A DNA stretch of 6,296 bases from Pseudomonadota bacterium (GTDB lineage: Bacteria > Pseudomonadota > Gammaproteobacteria > Arenicellales > UBA868). This document shows, piece after piece, positions 1-6,116 of this stretch (its first letter is position 1; each line of letters starts with the position of its first letter). The notes under the pieces are model-generated. The model was not told where the DNA came from, did not search any database, and saw only the letters and a program-made list of their open reading frames with translations. Location: the NCBI GenBank assembly GCA_018661145.1, contig JABJIU010000163.1, positions 1 through 6,296 on the forward strand, read 5' to 3'. The translations under genes were made by a program, and so were the position numbers.

Positions 1-531
1 AAGGGTAGAAACCTCAATCTTGTAGGTATTGACCGGGGTGCGGATGTTTTTCATCTCCCGCTCACCCGTAGAGACAAAGGTAATATCGAGTTTGCGGCAG
101 ACCTCCTCGTGAAATTTGCCGGATAGGGAGATGCCGCCAGGTTCCGCCAGAGCTTCGAGTCTCGCAGCGACGTTGACCCCATCGCCATAAAGATTGTCCC
201 CCTCAACGATGACGTCACCAAGATTCAGACCAATTCGAAACTGCATCTGGTCATTTTCGGCAACCCCATCATTGCGCTGTTTGATACTCCGCTGAAATTC
301 GGTGGCGGCGACCACAGCATCCACGGGGCTCGCGAACTCGGCAATGATGGAATCGCCAGCAGTGCCGAAGATCCGGCCGTGGTTGGCGGTTATGCTCTCG
401 TCGGTCAGCGCCCGGCAAGCCTTTAAGTTTCTTAAGGTCCCGTCTTCATCATCGCCCATCATGGCACTAAAGTTGACCACATCCGCAGCGAGGATTGCGG
501 CGAGTTTGCGTCTGGGTTTGGGATCGGCCAT
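1..531 (-). CDS. Class III adenylate/guanylate cyclase domain protein, N-terminal part (cut by window edge)
   Basis: The 177 visible residues read straight off the left edge without a stop. They form a class III nucleotide cyclase catalytic domain, which would convert ATP (or GTP) to the cyclic nucleotide in the cytoplasm. Visible landmarks are LAAILAADVV with metal-ligand Asp17, GTAGDS with the second metal Asp60, FRIGLNLGDVIVEGD (98-112), and YGDGVNVAARLE (115-126) with Asn120 and Arg124, the transition-state pair. Both metal aspartates and the Asn/Arg pair are intact. The two purine-specifying positions, usually Lys and Asp in adenylate cyclases, are Gly56 and Asn113, so substrate and activity are uncertain. 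No membrane segment precedes the domain. In relatives a TPR or TolB-like region often follows, but that part lies outside the window. The ATG at 531 is firm because an in-frame TAA lies two codons upstream; a weak GAGA ribosome site sits 9 nt before it. It follows the transporter operon after 67 bp on the same strand. Confidence 0.9.
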   Translation of the reverse strand, partial: MADPKPRRKLAAILAADVVNFSAMMGDDEDGTLRNLKACRALTDESITANHGRIFGTAGDSIIAEFASPVDAVVAATEFQRSIKQRNDGVAENDQMQFRIGLNLGDVIVEGDNLYGDGVNVAARLEALAEPGGISLSGKFHEEVCRKLDITFVSTGEREMKNIRTPVNTYKIEVSTL

Positions 532-598
532 CTCTTATATTCTCGAATTCTTTAACCAAAGAGTTTTATTTCAAACTATACACTGCTTTGGCCAGAAC

Positions 599-1438
599 TC
601 AGCGGACGTCGTCACTATGCTTACGAATCCGCGGGGCTGAGCGGATCAGCATGCGTGTGTATTCAGATTGTGGTGACGCAATCAACTCAGCCGTCGCCTG
701 CTCTTCGATCAGTTTTCCCGCTTTGAGGACTCCAATTCGGTGCGCCATCACCCGGACTACGGCGAGGTCGTGGGTAATAAAGAGAAAGGTCAACCCGAGG
801 TCACGCTGCAACTCCTTCAGCAGGTTCAACACTTGAGCCTGGACAGATACATCCAGCGCCGAGGTCGGCTCGTCGCAGACAATAAAATCCGGGCGTGAAG
901 CGAGGGCCCGTGCGATCGAGATACGCTGGCGCTGGCCTCCCGAGAATTCGTGCGGAAAACGGCGTGCGTCCGAAACCGACAGCCCCACCTGTTCGAGCAG
1001 TTCTTGCACTCGGTGTTGCTCGGCCTGCCGACCGTCTACGAGCGAAAAGGTGCGCAGCGGTTCAGCCAGAATGTTACCTACCCGCCATCGGGGGTTTAGT
1101 GACGCATAAGGCGATTGAAAGATCATCTGCAGGCGCTGGCGGATGCGCCGATGCTCGGCCTCGGAAAGACTCCGGTCATGCAGGTTATGGCCGTCGATCA
1201 GGATTCGTCCGCTGCTGGGCCCAAGCAGGCCGACTGCGATCCGCGCGATAGTCGATTTGCCGGAGCCACTCTCACCGACAAGTGCATAGGTCTTCCCCCG
1301 CTCGATCGTGAAAGATACATTGTCCACAGCGTCCAGAAACCGTTTTGGCCGACCGTAAATCATCCGGGCGAGCCAAGGCTCTGAAAGATCAAAGCGTCGA
1401 TGCAACTGTTCAACGTGAATAAAATCAACCATCAGCAT
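599..1438 (-). CDS. Peptide-type ABC transporter ATP-binding protein, second ATPase (DppF/OppF-like)
   Basis: One of the two cytoplasmic ATPases that power the importer. In the 279-residue form, Walker A GESGSGKST is at 55-63, the Q-loop at Gln108 (MIFQSPYASLNP), the signature FSGGQRQR at 165-172, Walker B FIVCDE at 185-190 with catalytic Glu190, the D-loop SALD at 193-196, and the switch His223 in ITHD. All motifs needed for ATP hydrolysis are present. The protein stops about 20 residues after SEYTRMLIRSAP. It therefore lacks the C-terminal oligopeptide-type extension with the four-cysteine cluster carried by its partner ATPase. Start: ATG at 1438 (MLMVDF) or ATG at 1432 (MVDF), overlapping the end of the previous gene by 14 or 8 bp. 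Neither has a clear Shine-Dalgarno sequence, so translational coupling is inferred. A GTG at 1489 would add 17 residues inside the upstream gene and is less likely. The exact substrate cannot be told from the ATPase. Confidence 0.95.
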   Translation of the reverse strand: MLMVDFIHVEQLHRRFDLSEPWLARMIYGRPKRFLDAVDNVSFTIERGKTYALVGESGSGKSTIARIAVGLLGPSSGRILIDGHNLHDRSLSEAEHRRIRQRLQMIFQSPYASLNPRWRVGNILAEPLRTFSLVDGRQAEQHRVQELLEQVGLSVSDARRFPHEFSGGQRQRISIARALASRPDFIVCDEPTSALDVSVQAQVLNLLKELQRDLGLTFLFITHDLAVVRVMAHRIGVLKAGKLIEEQATAELIASPQSEYTRMLIRSAPRIRKHSDDVR

Positions 1439-2384
1439 AAAGCCAGCAGGCAACACCGTCCTGTTGTAGTTCCGGCCGGTGGCTGGCACAGTAATCGAGT
1501 GCCTGTTCGCAGCGCGGGTGAAAAGCGCAGCCGCTCGGAAGGGCGTCTAGGCGAGGCATGGTGCCGCTGATCTGAAAGAGTTCCGTTGAGATATCGCCGT
1601 ATTCGACGGCCGGCGTCGACGCGATCAGCCCCCGTGTATACGGATGTTGCGGACGTCTTAGTAGTTCGTGGGTGTTGCCGACTTCCGCGAGCCTCCCGGC
1701 GTATAGAACCGCGACCCGGTCTGTGGTTTCCGCAATAACACCCATATCGTGGGTAATCAGAATCACCGAAGTACCGTGCTCACGACAGAGTTTTTTCAGC
1801 AGGTCTAGTACCTGTGCCTGGACAGAGACATCGAGCGCCGTGGTCGGCTCATCTGCAATGATCAGTTCTGGTCCGGCCGACAGCGCCAGTGCGATAACGA
1901 CCCGCTGGCGCATGCCACCTGAGAACTCATGTGGATAGGCGTTGAAGCGCCCCGGATCAATGTCGACTTCCTCAAGCCCGGCCATGGCCTTGCGCTTTGC
2001 TTCATTGGCGTTCACAGGTAGATGGGTCAGAATGGTTTCGACGAGCTGATCGCCAATCGTGCGCAGGGGATTTAGGCTTGTCAGCGGATCCTGGAAGACC
2101 ATGCTGATACGTCGTCCGCGAATCCGGTTAGCTGCCCTCACGTCAAGCTGGTCGATACGCTCGTTGTCCAGCCAAATCTCACCTCGCTCGATATAGCCTG
2201 GTGGATCAATCAGGCCAATGATCGCGGCCCCGGTCATCGACTTCCCGGCCCCGGACTCACCAACAAAACCGATGATCTCTCCTTTTTTTACATCAAAGGA
2301 AATGTCGTCGATCGGGACCAGCTCCCCGTGGCGGTGCGGAAACACCACTCGCAGGTTACGCACCGAGAGGATAGGGTCAGTCAC
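1425..2384 (-). CDS. Peptide-type ABC transporter ATP-binding protein, first ATPase (DppD/OppD-like)
   Basis: Cytoplasmic ATPase of the importer, 319 residues, a normal length for the DppD/OppD group. Visible motifs: Walker A GESGAGKS at 42-49, Q-loop Gln98 (MVFQDPLTSLNP), signature FSGGMRQR at 154-161, Walker B ELIIADE at 173-179 with Glu179, D-loop TALD at 182-185, and His212 in ITHD. The C-terminal extension begins near HPYTRGL (247-253) and ends in a cysteine group, C286-x5-C292-x6-C299-x13-C313, with the GCAFHPRC motif typical of this family; in studied relatives these cysteines bind an iron-sulfur cluster. The start is a GTG at 2384 whose GTGA overlaps the TGA stop of the preceding permease gene by 4 bp, a classic coupled junction. 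A longer reading frame reaches back to 2486, but it would overlap the permease by more than 100 bp and adds residues unlike the family. It pairs with the ATPase encoded immediately downstream. Confidence 0.95.
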   Translation of the reverse strand: MTDPILSVRNLRVVFPHRHGELVPIDDISFDVKKGEIIGFVGESGAGKSMTGAAIIGLIDPPGYIERGEIWLDNERIDQLDVRAANRIRGRRISMVFQDPLTSLNPLRTIGDQLVETILTHLPVNANEAKRKAMAGLEEVDIDPGRFNAYPHEFSGGMRQRVVIALALSAGPELIIADEPTTALDVSVQAQVLDLLKKLCREHGTSVILITHDMGVIAETTDRVAVLYAGRLAEVGNTHELLRRPQHPYTRGLIASTPAVEYGDISTELFQISGTMPRLDALPSGCAFHPRCEQALDYCASHRPELQQDGVACWLYADG

Positions 2385-3307
2385 TTGAGTCTCGGATTCA
2401 ATGTGTCGCGCAGCCAGTCGCCCAGCAGGTTTACTGACAGGGCAAGCGCCAACAGCGTAAAGGCGGGAAAAAGAAGAATCCACCACTCACCGGAGAAAAG
2501 AAAATCCTGTCCAATCCGGATCAGGGTGCCGAGACTGGGTTCGGTCGGTGGTGCACCCACTCCCAGAAACGACAGTGTGGCTTCGGCAATGATCGCAAGC
2601 GCCAGGGTAATCGTCGCAATTACGAGCACGGGCGAAAGCACATTGGGAAGAATGTGGCGTACCATGATCTGACCGCTCCCAAGTCCGATAAGCCGAGCGG
2701 CCTGTACATATTCTTTTTCTTTTTCCACCATTGTGGTGCCGCGAACGGTCCGCGCAAAAGGAACCCACTCAGAGAGGCCAATGGCGATGATCAGCACTGT
2801 GATCGCAACTTCGTCACGCAGATGAGGCGGCAGTAGACCCCGGGCAATCCCGAAGATCAGCATCGCAATCAGGATCGACGGGAAAGTCACCTGAATATCG
2901 GCTGTGCGCATGATCACGGCATCGACCCATCCGCCGCGATACCCAGCCAGAAGCCCCAGGCTGACGCCCAGTACCATGGCCAGAATCACTGCCGTCAGCC
3001 CGACAAAAAGTGACACCCGTAGACCAAAAATAATCGCCGAGAACAGATCGCGACCCTGGTCGTCAGTGCCAAGCACAAAGGTCTCTCCGGTGAAGGCATT
3101 AGGTTCCATGGGCGGGGTAAACCCGTTCATGAGATTCAGCGATCCCGCGTCAAAAGGATTGGTCGGCGCCACCAGATCGGCAAAGACAGCAAGCAGGATC
3201 AGAAACATCACAATGACGAAAGAAACGACCGTCACGGGCGAGCGTTTGAAGTCGTAGAGAAAATCGCTTTCGCGAAAGCGCCTTATCAGGGTCTTTTCGG
3301 CGCTCAT
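2381..3307 (-). CDS. Peptide-type ABC transporter permease, second subunit (DppC/OppC-like)
   Basis: Integral inner-membrane subunit, 308 residues, the usual size for DppC/OppC proteins. A cytoplasmic N-terminus with RRFRESDFLYDFKRSP is followed by a first membrane segment at about 24-46. A periplasmic stretch then ends in the family hallmark LGTDDQGRDLFS (79-90). Further membrane segments fall at about 97-121, 137-157, 168-185, 224-248 and 275-295. The EAA coupling loop that docks on the ATPases is EYVQAARLIGLGSGQIMVRH (199-218), followed by ILPN. The C-terminus GDWLRDTLNPRLK is typical. The ATG at 3307 overlaps the preceding stop as ATGA and has no obvious Shine-Dalgarno sequence, so it probably depends on re-initiation by ribosomes finishing the first permease gene. 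Together with that subunit it forms the heterodimeric translocation channel. The fold and family are clear; the substrate is not. Confidence 0.96.
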   Translation of the reverse strand: MSAEKTLIRRFRESDFLYDFKRSPVTVVSFVIVMFLILLAVFADLVAPTNPFDAGSLNLMNGFTPPMEPNAFTGETFVLGTDDQGRDLFSAIIFGLRVSLFVGLTAVILAMVLGVSLGLLAGYRGGWVDAVIMRTADIQVTFPSILIAMLIFGIARGLLPPHLRDEVAITVLIIAIGLSEWVPFARTVRGTTMVEKEKEYVQAARLIGLGSGQIMVRHILPNVLSPVLVIATITLALAIIAEATLSFLGVGAPPTEPSLGTLIRIGQDFLFSGEWWILLFPAFTLLALALSVNLLGDWLRDTLNPRLK

Positions 3308-4290
3308 GTATTTTGGCGCTTGAGTTGCCCGTCGCGGATTCGCGGGTCAATCGCGAGATAGAGAAGATCCACAATGAGGTTAATTGCAACGAACAATGTG
3401 CCCACCAACAGCAGGTAGGCCGACATAACAGGGATATCAACAAAAAACACCGCATTGATAAACATCAGTCCAACACCTGGCCACTGGAATACGGTTTCTG
3501 TGATAATTGCAAACGCCACAATCGAGCCAAGTTGCAGACCTGCAACCGTAATGACCGGAATCAGCGTGTTCTTAAGCGCGTGACCGAAATACACCACATG
3601 TTCGGGCAGTCCTCGAGCGCGGGCAAAGCGGATGAAATCCTGGCGCAGGATCTCAAGCATTTCAGCGCGCACGAGACGCATGATCAGAGTCATCTGGTAG
3701 AGCCCGAGCGTAATCGCTGGCAGCACCAGTGATTTGAGCCCGGACACTGTCAGGAGGCTGGTGGTCCAAAAGCCAATCTGTACCGTTTCGCCGCGGCCGA
3801 AGCTCGGCAACCAGCCAAGTTCAACCGCAAACAGCCATATCAATAGCACCCCGATTAGGAAGGTCGGCAGTGATACCCCGATCAGCGAACTCGACATGAT
3901 CACGTTGGCTAGAAATCGGTTGCGGAAGATTGCTGTATAGACCCCGGCGATAACACCGAAAAACATCGCGAACAGCGCTGAGACCATAGCGAGTTCGAGC
4001 GTCGCGGGCAGGCGTTCGAGGATCATATCGGCAACGGGCAGGGCGCCACGGTAGGAATTGCCAAAGTCGAATTGCACCGCCCGGGTGACAAAGTCGAGAT
4101 ATTGCACATGGAGAGGGTCATTGAGGCCGAGCGCTTCAATAAGCGCTTCGCGCTGCTCCACCGTCGCTTCCTGACCCAGCAGATTGTCGACTGGGTTCCC
4201 GACGTAGCGAAACATCATGAATGAAACGAAGGCTACCAGGAACAGTACGAAAACGGACTGGCCGAGGCGCCGCAGAATAATCAGCAGCAT
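3304..4290 (-). CDS. Peptide-type ABC transporter permease, first subunit (DppB/OppB-like)
   Basis: Integral inner-membrane subunit, 328 residues, standard for DppB/OppB proteins. The N-terminus MLLIILRRLGQSVFVLF starts a first membrane helix (about 9-29). It is followed by the periplasmic domain with EALGLNDPLHVQYLDF (52-67) and FDFGNSY (74-80). Further helices lie at about 96-120, 133-157, 185-205, 245-265 and 288-312. The EAA loop is DFIRFARARGLPEHVVYFGH (218-237), leading into ALKNTLIPV. PGVGLMFINAVFFVDIPV and the C-terminal YLAIDPRIRDG are also family signatures. The ATG at 4290 has no recognisable Shine-Dalgarno sequence, and a hairpin ends only 13 nt upstream. The next in-frame methionines (25-26) would delete the first helix, so this start stands. 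It lies 113 bp after the binding-protein gene and overlaps the next permease gene by 4 bp. Substrate not determinable from the sequence. Confidence 0.96.
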   Translation of the reverse strand: MLLIILRRLGQSVFVLFLVAFVSFMMFRYVGNPVDNLLGQEATVEQREALIEALGLNDPLHVQYLDFVTRAVQFDFGNSYRGALPVADMILERLPATLELAMVSALFAMFFGVIAGVYTAIFRNRFLANVIMSSSLIGVSLPTFLIGVLLIWLFAVELGWLPSFGRGETVQIGFWTTSLLTVSGLKSLVLPAITLGLYQMTLIMRLVRAEMLEILRQDFIRFARARGLPEHVVYFGHALKNTLIPVITVAGLQLGSIVAFAIITETVFQWPGVGLMFINAVFFVDIPVMSAYLLLVGTLFVAINLIVDLLYLAIDPRIRDGQLKRQNT

Positions 4291-4303
4291 AGCGACAAAA
4301 GTT

Positions 4304-4338
4304 GATTGAGCTTGGGCGGAGACTGCCCGAGCTCAATC
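4304..4338 (-). terminator. Imperfect hairpin before the first permease gene: possible attenuator or partial terminator
   Basis: Arms 4304-4317 and 4325-4338 are inverted repeats of 14 bases with one mismatch around a 7-nt loop. In the minus-strand transcript the stem is GATUGAGC-type sequence at the base with a GC-rich top (GGGC/GCCC) and one A-C mismatch. It is followed within 3 nt by a short UUUU run (AACTTTTG), so it resembles a weak intrinsic terminator. It ends 13 nt before the permease ATG, where it could also limit ribosome access. Inferred role: lower expression of the membrane and ATPase genes relative to the binding protein. The short U-run argues against full termination. Confidence 0.5.
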
Positions 4339-4358
4339 TTTCCTTGGACACCGTGGCA

Positions 4359-4390
4359 GGCTGACCGACCCAGGGAAGGGTCAGTCAGCC
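4359..4390 (-). other. Stem-loop just downstream of the binding-protein gene
   Basis: Arms 4359-4371 and 4378-4390 pair over 13 positions around a 6-nt loop, GC-rich throughout. The single non-Watson-Crick position becomes a G-U wobble in the minus-strand RNA, so the stem is effectively continuous on the transcript. It begins 14 nt after the binding-protein stop codon. No U-run follows, so it is more likely an mRNA 3'-end stabiliser that blocks exonucleases than a terminator. Such stems after binding-protein genes are well known in ABC importer operons. Function here is inferred. Confidence 0.5.
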
Positions 4391-4403
4391 ACGCCGCGAT
4401 GCA

Positions 4404-5957
4404 TCAGTTGAAGGTCAGGAACTGGAAGTGCGGCTGGTCTTCAGGCTGAACAGCAAAATTAATTCTGTCCTTCATGCCCCAGTTCAACACCTGATTGTGG
4501 ATTGGCAGGTACAACTGCTGCACCTGAATCGCGTCCCAGATCTTCGCGATCGTGGAATCACGTGTCGCCAGATCGGTCTCGGACTCGAGGCTGACGATCA
4601 TCTTGTCAACGGCCGGATCAGAGTACCCGGTCGGGTTCCAGGAACCACGGTCGCCGGTCCGGGTGTGAGCCAGGAAGTTGAAGATATAGTGCGAGTCAAA
4701 AGTGGGGACACCCCAGCCCAGCATGTAGAAGTCGGAGTCACCGCCCTTGATGAATGGGAAGTGCTGCGCCTTCGGCTTGGCGTCGAGGGTAACGTTGATC
4801 CCGATCTTCCCCATCATGCCCACAGCAGCCTGGCAGATCGCTTCATCGTTGATGTAGCGGTCGTTCGGGCAGTTCAGGGTAATGTCGAAGCCATCGGCAT
4901 AGCCGGCGTCGGCCATCAGGGCCTTGGCCGCATCGAGGTCGTGGGCCGGGTATTCGTTCAACGCCGTGGTCCAGCCGTTTACGAACGGAGGCATGATGAC
5001 GCCAGTCGGGTCAGACTGCTCGCGCATCACGACCTTCTTGATAGCCTCGCGATTGATGGCAATGTTCATGGCCTGACGTACGCGCAGGTCAGCGGTTGGA
5101 CCGTCGGCGTTATCGACACCGAAGAAGATCACCCGGTTCTGTGCGGCTGTGCCGACCTTCAGGCCAGCGGTTGAGCCCACACGACCCAAATCCTGCACTG
5201 GAACGTCCTGGATGATATCAACCTCACCCGATAGCAGCGCTGCAACACGGGTCGCAGAGGATTGGATTGGGGTGTAGATAATTTCCGTGACATGACTGGG
5301 GTAGATACCCTTGCCCCAGTAATCGGGGTTGGCCGTCAGGACAGTCTTTTCGTCGATGGAGCGGCTGACCAATTTGAATGCGCCGGTGCCGTTGGTGTTC
5401 ATAGTCGCGAAGTTGGTTTCACCTTTGGCAACATCGTGCGGGGTCATGACGTCGTTCGCTTCAGCCCAGCCCTTATCCATCATGAACATGTTGGTCAGAT
5501 TGTTGACCAGCAGCGGGTTGGCCCCATGAGTTTCAATGTCCACTGTATGAGAGTCGACAGCACGTACTTCTTTGACCGAAGACAGTAGCTCTTTCATGTC
5601 GGAGCCGTCAGCCATCGCCCGGTTGAGAGAGAAGACCACGTCCTCGGAATCAAAGGCAGCACCGTTGTGGTAAGTCACGCCCTGGCGCAATTGAAAGCGC
5701 CAGATATTGGGGTTGTCAGGCAGCGCAGCCCACTCGGTTGCCAAGGACGGAATAATGGCGCCAGACATATCGCGCTGCAATAGCGAGTCATAAATCTGGT
5801 GCGCCAGAGCATGGGTCGGTCCCTCGTTCTGTGCATGGGGATCCATGGTCAACGAGTCGCCAGCGCGCGCCCAGCGGATGGTTTCGGCTGAGGCCAGTGT
5901 TGATACGAAAAAGCCCGCGGTCACACCGACAACTAGCCTGGTAATCAGAGATTTCAT
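4404..5957 (-). CDS. Periplasmic peptide-type solute-binding protein of the ABC importer (family 5)
   Basis: Extracytoplasmic ligand receptor of the importer, 517 residues, matching the usual 500-550 of family 5 (DppA/OppA-like) binding proteins. A Sec signal peptide is clear: basic MKSLITR, hydrophobic core about 8-22, and ASA cleavage site, giving a mature start near Glu25 (ETIRWARAGD). There is no lipobox cysteine, so it is soluble periplasmic, as in Gram-negatives. Family landmarks include DSLTMDPHAQNEGPTH (34-49), IYDSLLQRD (55-63), WRFQLRQGVTYHNGAAFDSEDVVFS broken across 86-110, NGTGAFKL (189-196), NPDYWGKG (210-217), and RVRQAMNIAINREAI (292-306). Cys363 and Cys375 are the only mature cysteines and probably form a disulfide. 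The ligand is not identifiable; peptides are the family norm, but nickel, glutathione and sugar-oligomer binders also belong here. A perfect AGGAGG lies 8 nt before the ATG, a far stronger ribosome site than those of the downstream genes. First gene of the operon. Confidence 0.96.
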   Translation of the reverse strand: MKSLITRLVVGVTAGFFVSTLASAETIRWARAGDSLTMDPHAQNEGPTHALAHQIYDSLLQRDMSGAIIPSLATEWAALPDNPNIWRFQLRQGVTYHNGAAFDSEDVVFSLNRAMADGSDMKELLSSVKEVRAVDSHTVDIETHGANPLLVNNLTNMFMMDKGWAEANDVMTPHDVAKGETNFATMNTNGTGAFKLVSRSIDEKTVLTANPDYWGKGIYPSHVTEIIYTPIQSSATRVAALLSGEVDIIQDVPVQDLGRVGSTAGLKVGTAAQNRVIFFGVDNADGPTADLRVRQAMNIAINREAIKKVVMREQSDPTGVIMPPFVNGWTTALNEYPAHDLDAAKALMADAGYADGFDITLNCPNDRYINDEAICQAAVGMMGKIGINVTLDAKPKAQHFPFIKGGDSDFYMLGWGVPTFDSHYIFNFLAHTRTGDRGSWNPTGYSDPAVDKMIVSLESETDLATRDSTIAKIWDAIQVQQLYLPIHNQVLNWGMKDRINFAVQPEDQPHFQFLTFN

Positions 5958-5965
5958 GATTAACT

Positions 5966-5971
5966 CCTCCT
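5966..5971 (-). promoter_or_regulatory. Strong Shine-Dalgarno site of the binding-protein gene
   Basis: AGGAGG on the minus strand, 8 nt before the ATG at 5957, extended by a further AG. It is the only consensus ribosome site in the operon. This fits high production of the binding protein and fixes its start. Confidence 0.85.
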
Positions 5972-6015
5972 GGTAGGTAGCATAATGTTCTGACTGCTTA
6001 GCATCGCAGCCTCAC

Positions 6016-6044
6016 CAGATTAGACTCTCGGGAGAGTCAGATTA
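6016..6044. promoter_or_regulatory. Candidate operator: palindrome flanked by a direct repeat
   Basis: GACTCTC (6023-6029) and GAGAGTC (6032-6038) form a perfect 7-bp inverted repeat around a 2-bp spacer. CAGATTA occurs at both ends, at 6016-6022 and 6038-6044, 22 bp apart, or about two helical turns. The palindrome fills most of the spacer between the -35 and -10 elements of the predicted promoter and touches the -10. A dimeric regulator bound there would block RNA polymerase. That is inferred from position and symmetry; no regulator gene lies in the window and I do not recognise the motif. Confidence 0.45.
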
Positions 6045-6047
6045 CAA
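6019..6047 (-). promoter_or_regulatory. Sigma70-type promoter of the ABC importer operon
   Basis: On the minus strand TTGTAA (6042-6047, 4 of 6 matches to the -35 consensus) and TCTAAT (6019-6024, 5 of 6 matches to the -10 consensus) are separated by exactly 17 bp. A purine start at A6012, 7 nt past the -10, would give a 55-nt leader before the binding-protein ATG. It lies in the only sizeable gap upstream of the operon. Prediction from sequence alone. Confidence 0.6.
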
Positions 6048-6116
6048 CCGCCATAGGAGGATTAACTGCCGCGTACCGAGGTTATTTCCGGTCACACGAC
6101 ATATAAGGGAGAAAGA

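Noticed and set aside
532..598. A separate promoter for the cyclase gene in the AT-rich gap
   Set aside because: TTGAAA (569-574) has only a 2-of-6 hexamer at 17 bp. TATAGT (575-580) has no -35 match at 16-18 bp. A small TCTTT/AAAGA stem is too weak to call a terminator.
302..836. Two overlapping plus-strand open frames of about 112 codons
   Set aside because: Both run antisense to the cyclase and second ATPase genes and show no coding character or domain.
1439..1489. GTG at 1489 as the start of the second ATPase
   Set aside because: It would deepen the overlap with the upstream gene to 65 bp and add 17 residues outside the family pattern, without a Shine-Dalgarno sequence.
2385..2486. A longer N-terminus for the first ATPase starting at 2486
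   Set aside because: The extra 34 residues overlap the C-terminus of the second permease and do not resemble the family. The GTG at 2384 gives the usual VTDPILSVRNL start and a 4-bp GTGA junction.
4428..5174. A 248-codon open frame on the plus strand
   Set aside because: It lies wholly antisense to the well-supported binding-protein gene. Its translation is rich in Val, Gly, Arg and Asp without any recognisable domain, as expected for a complementary-strand shadow of a GC-rich gene.
6055..6067. AGGAGG followed by ATTAACT on the plus strand, resembling a ribosome site for a divergent gene
   Set aside because: No ATG, GTG or TTG at proper spacing opens a usable frame, and the plus strand to the right is covered by the RND gene in antisense.
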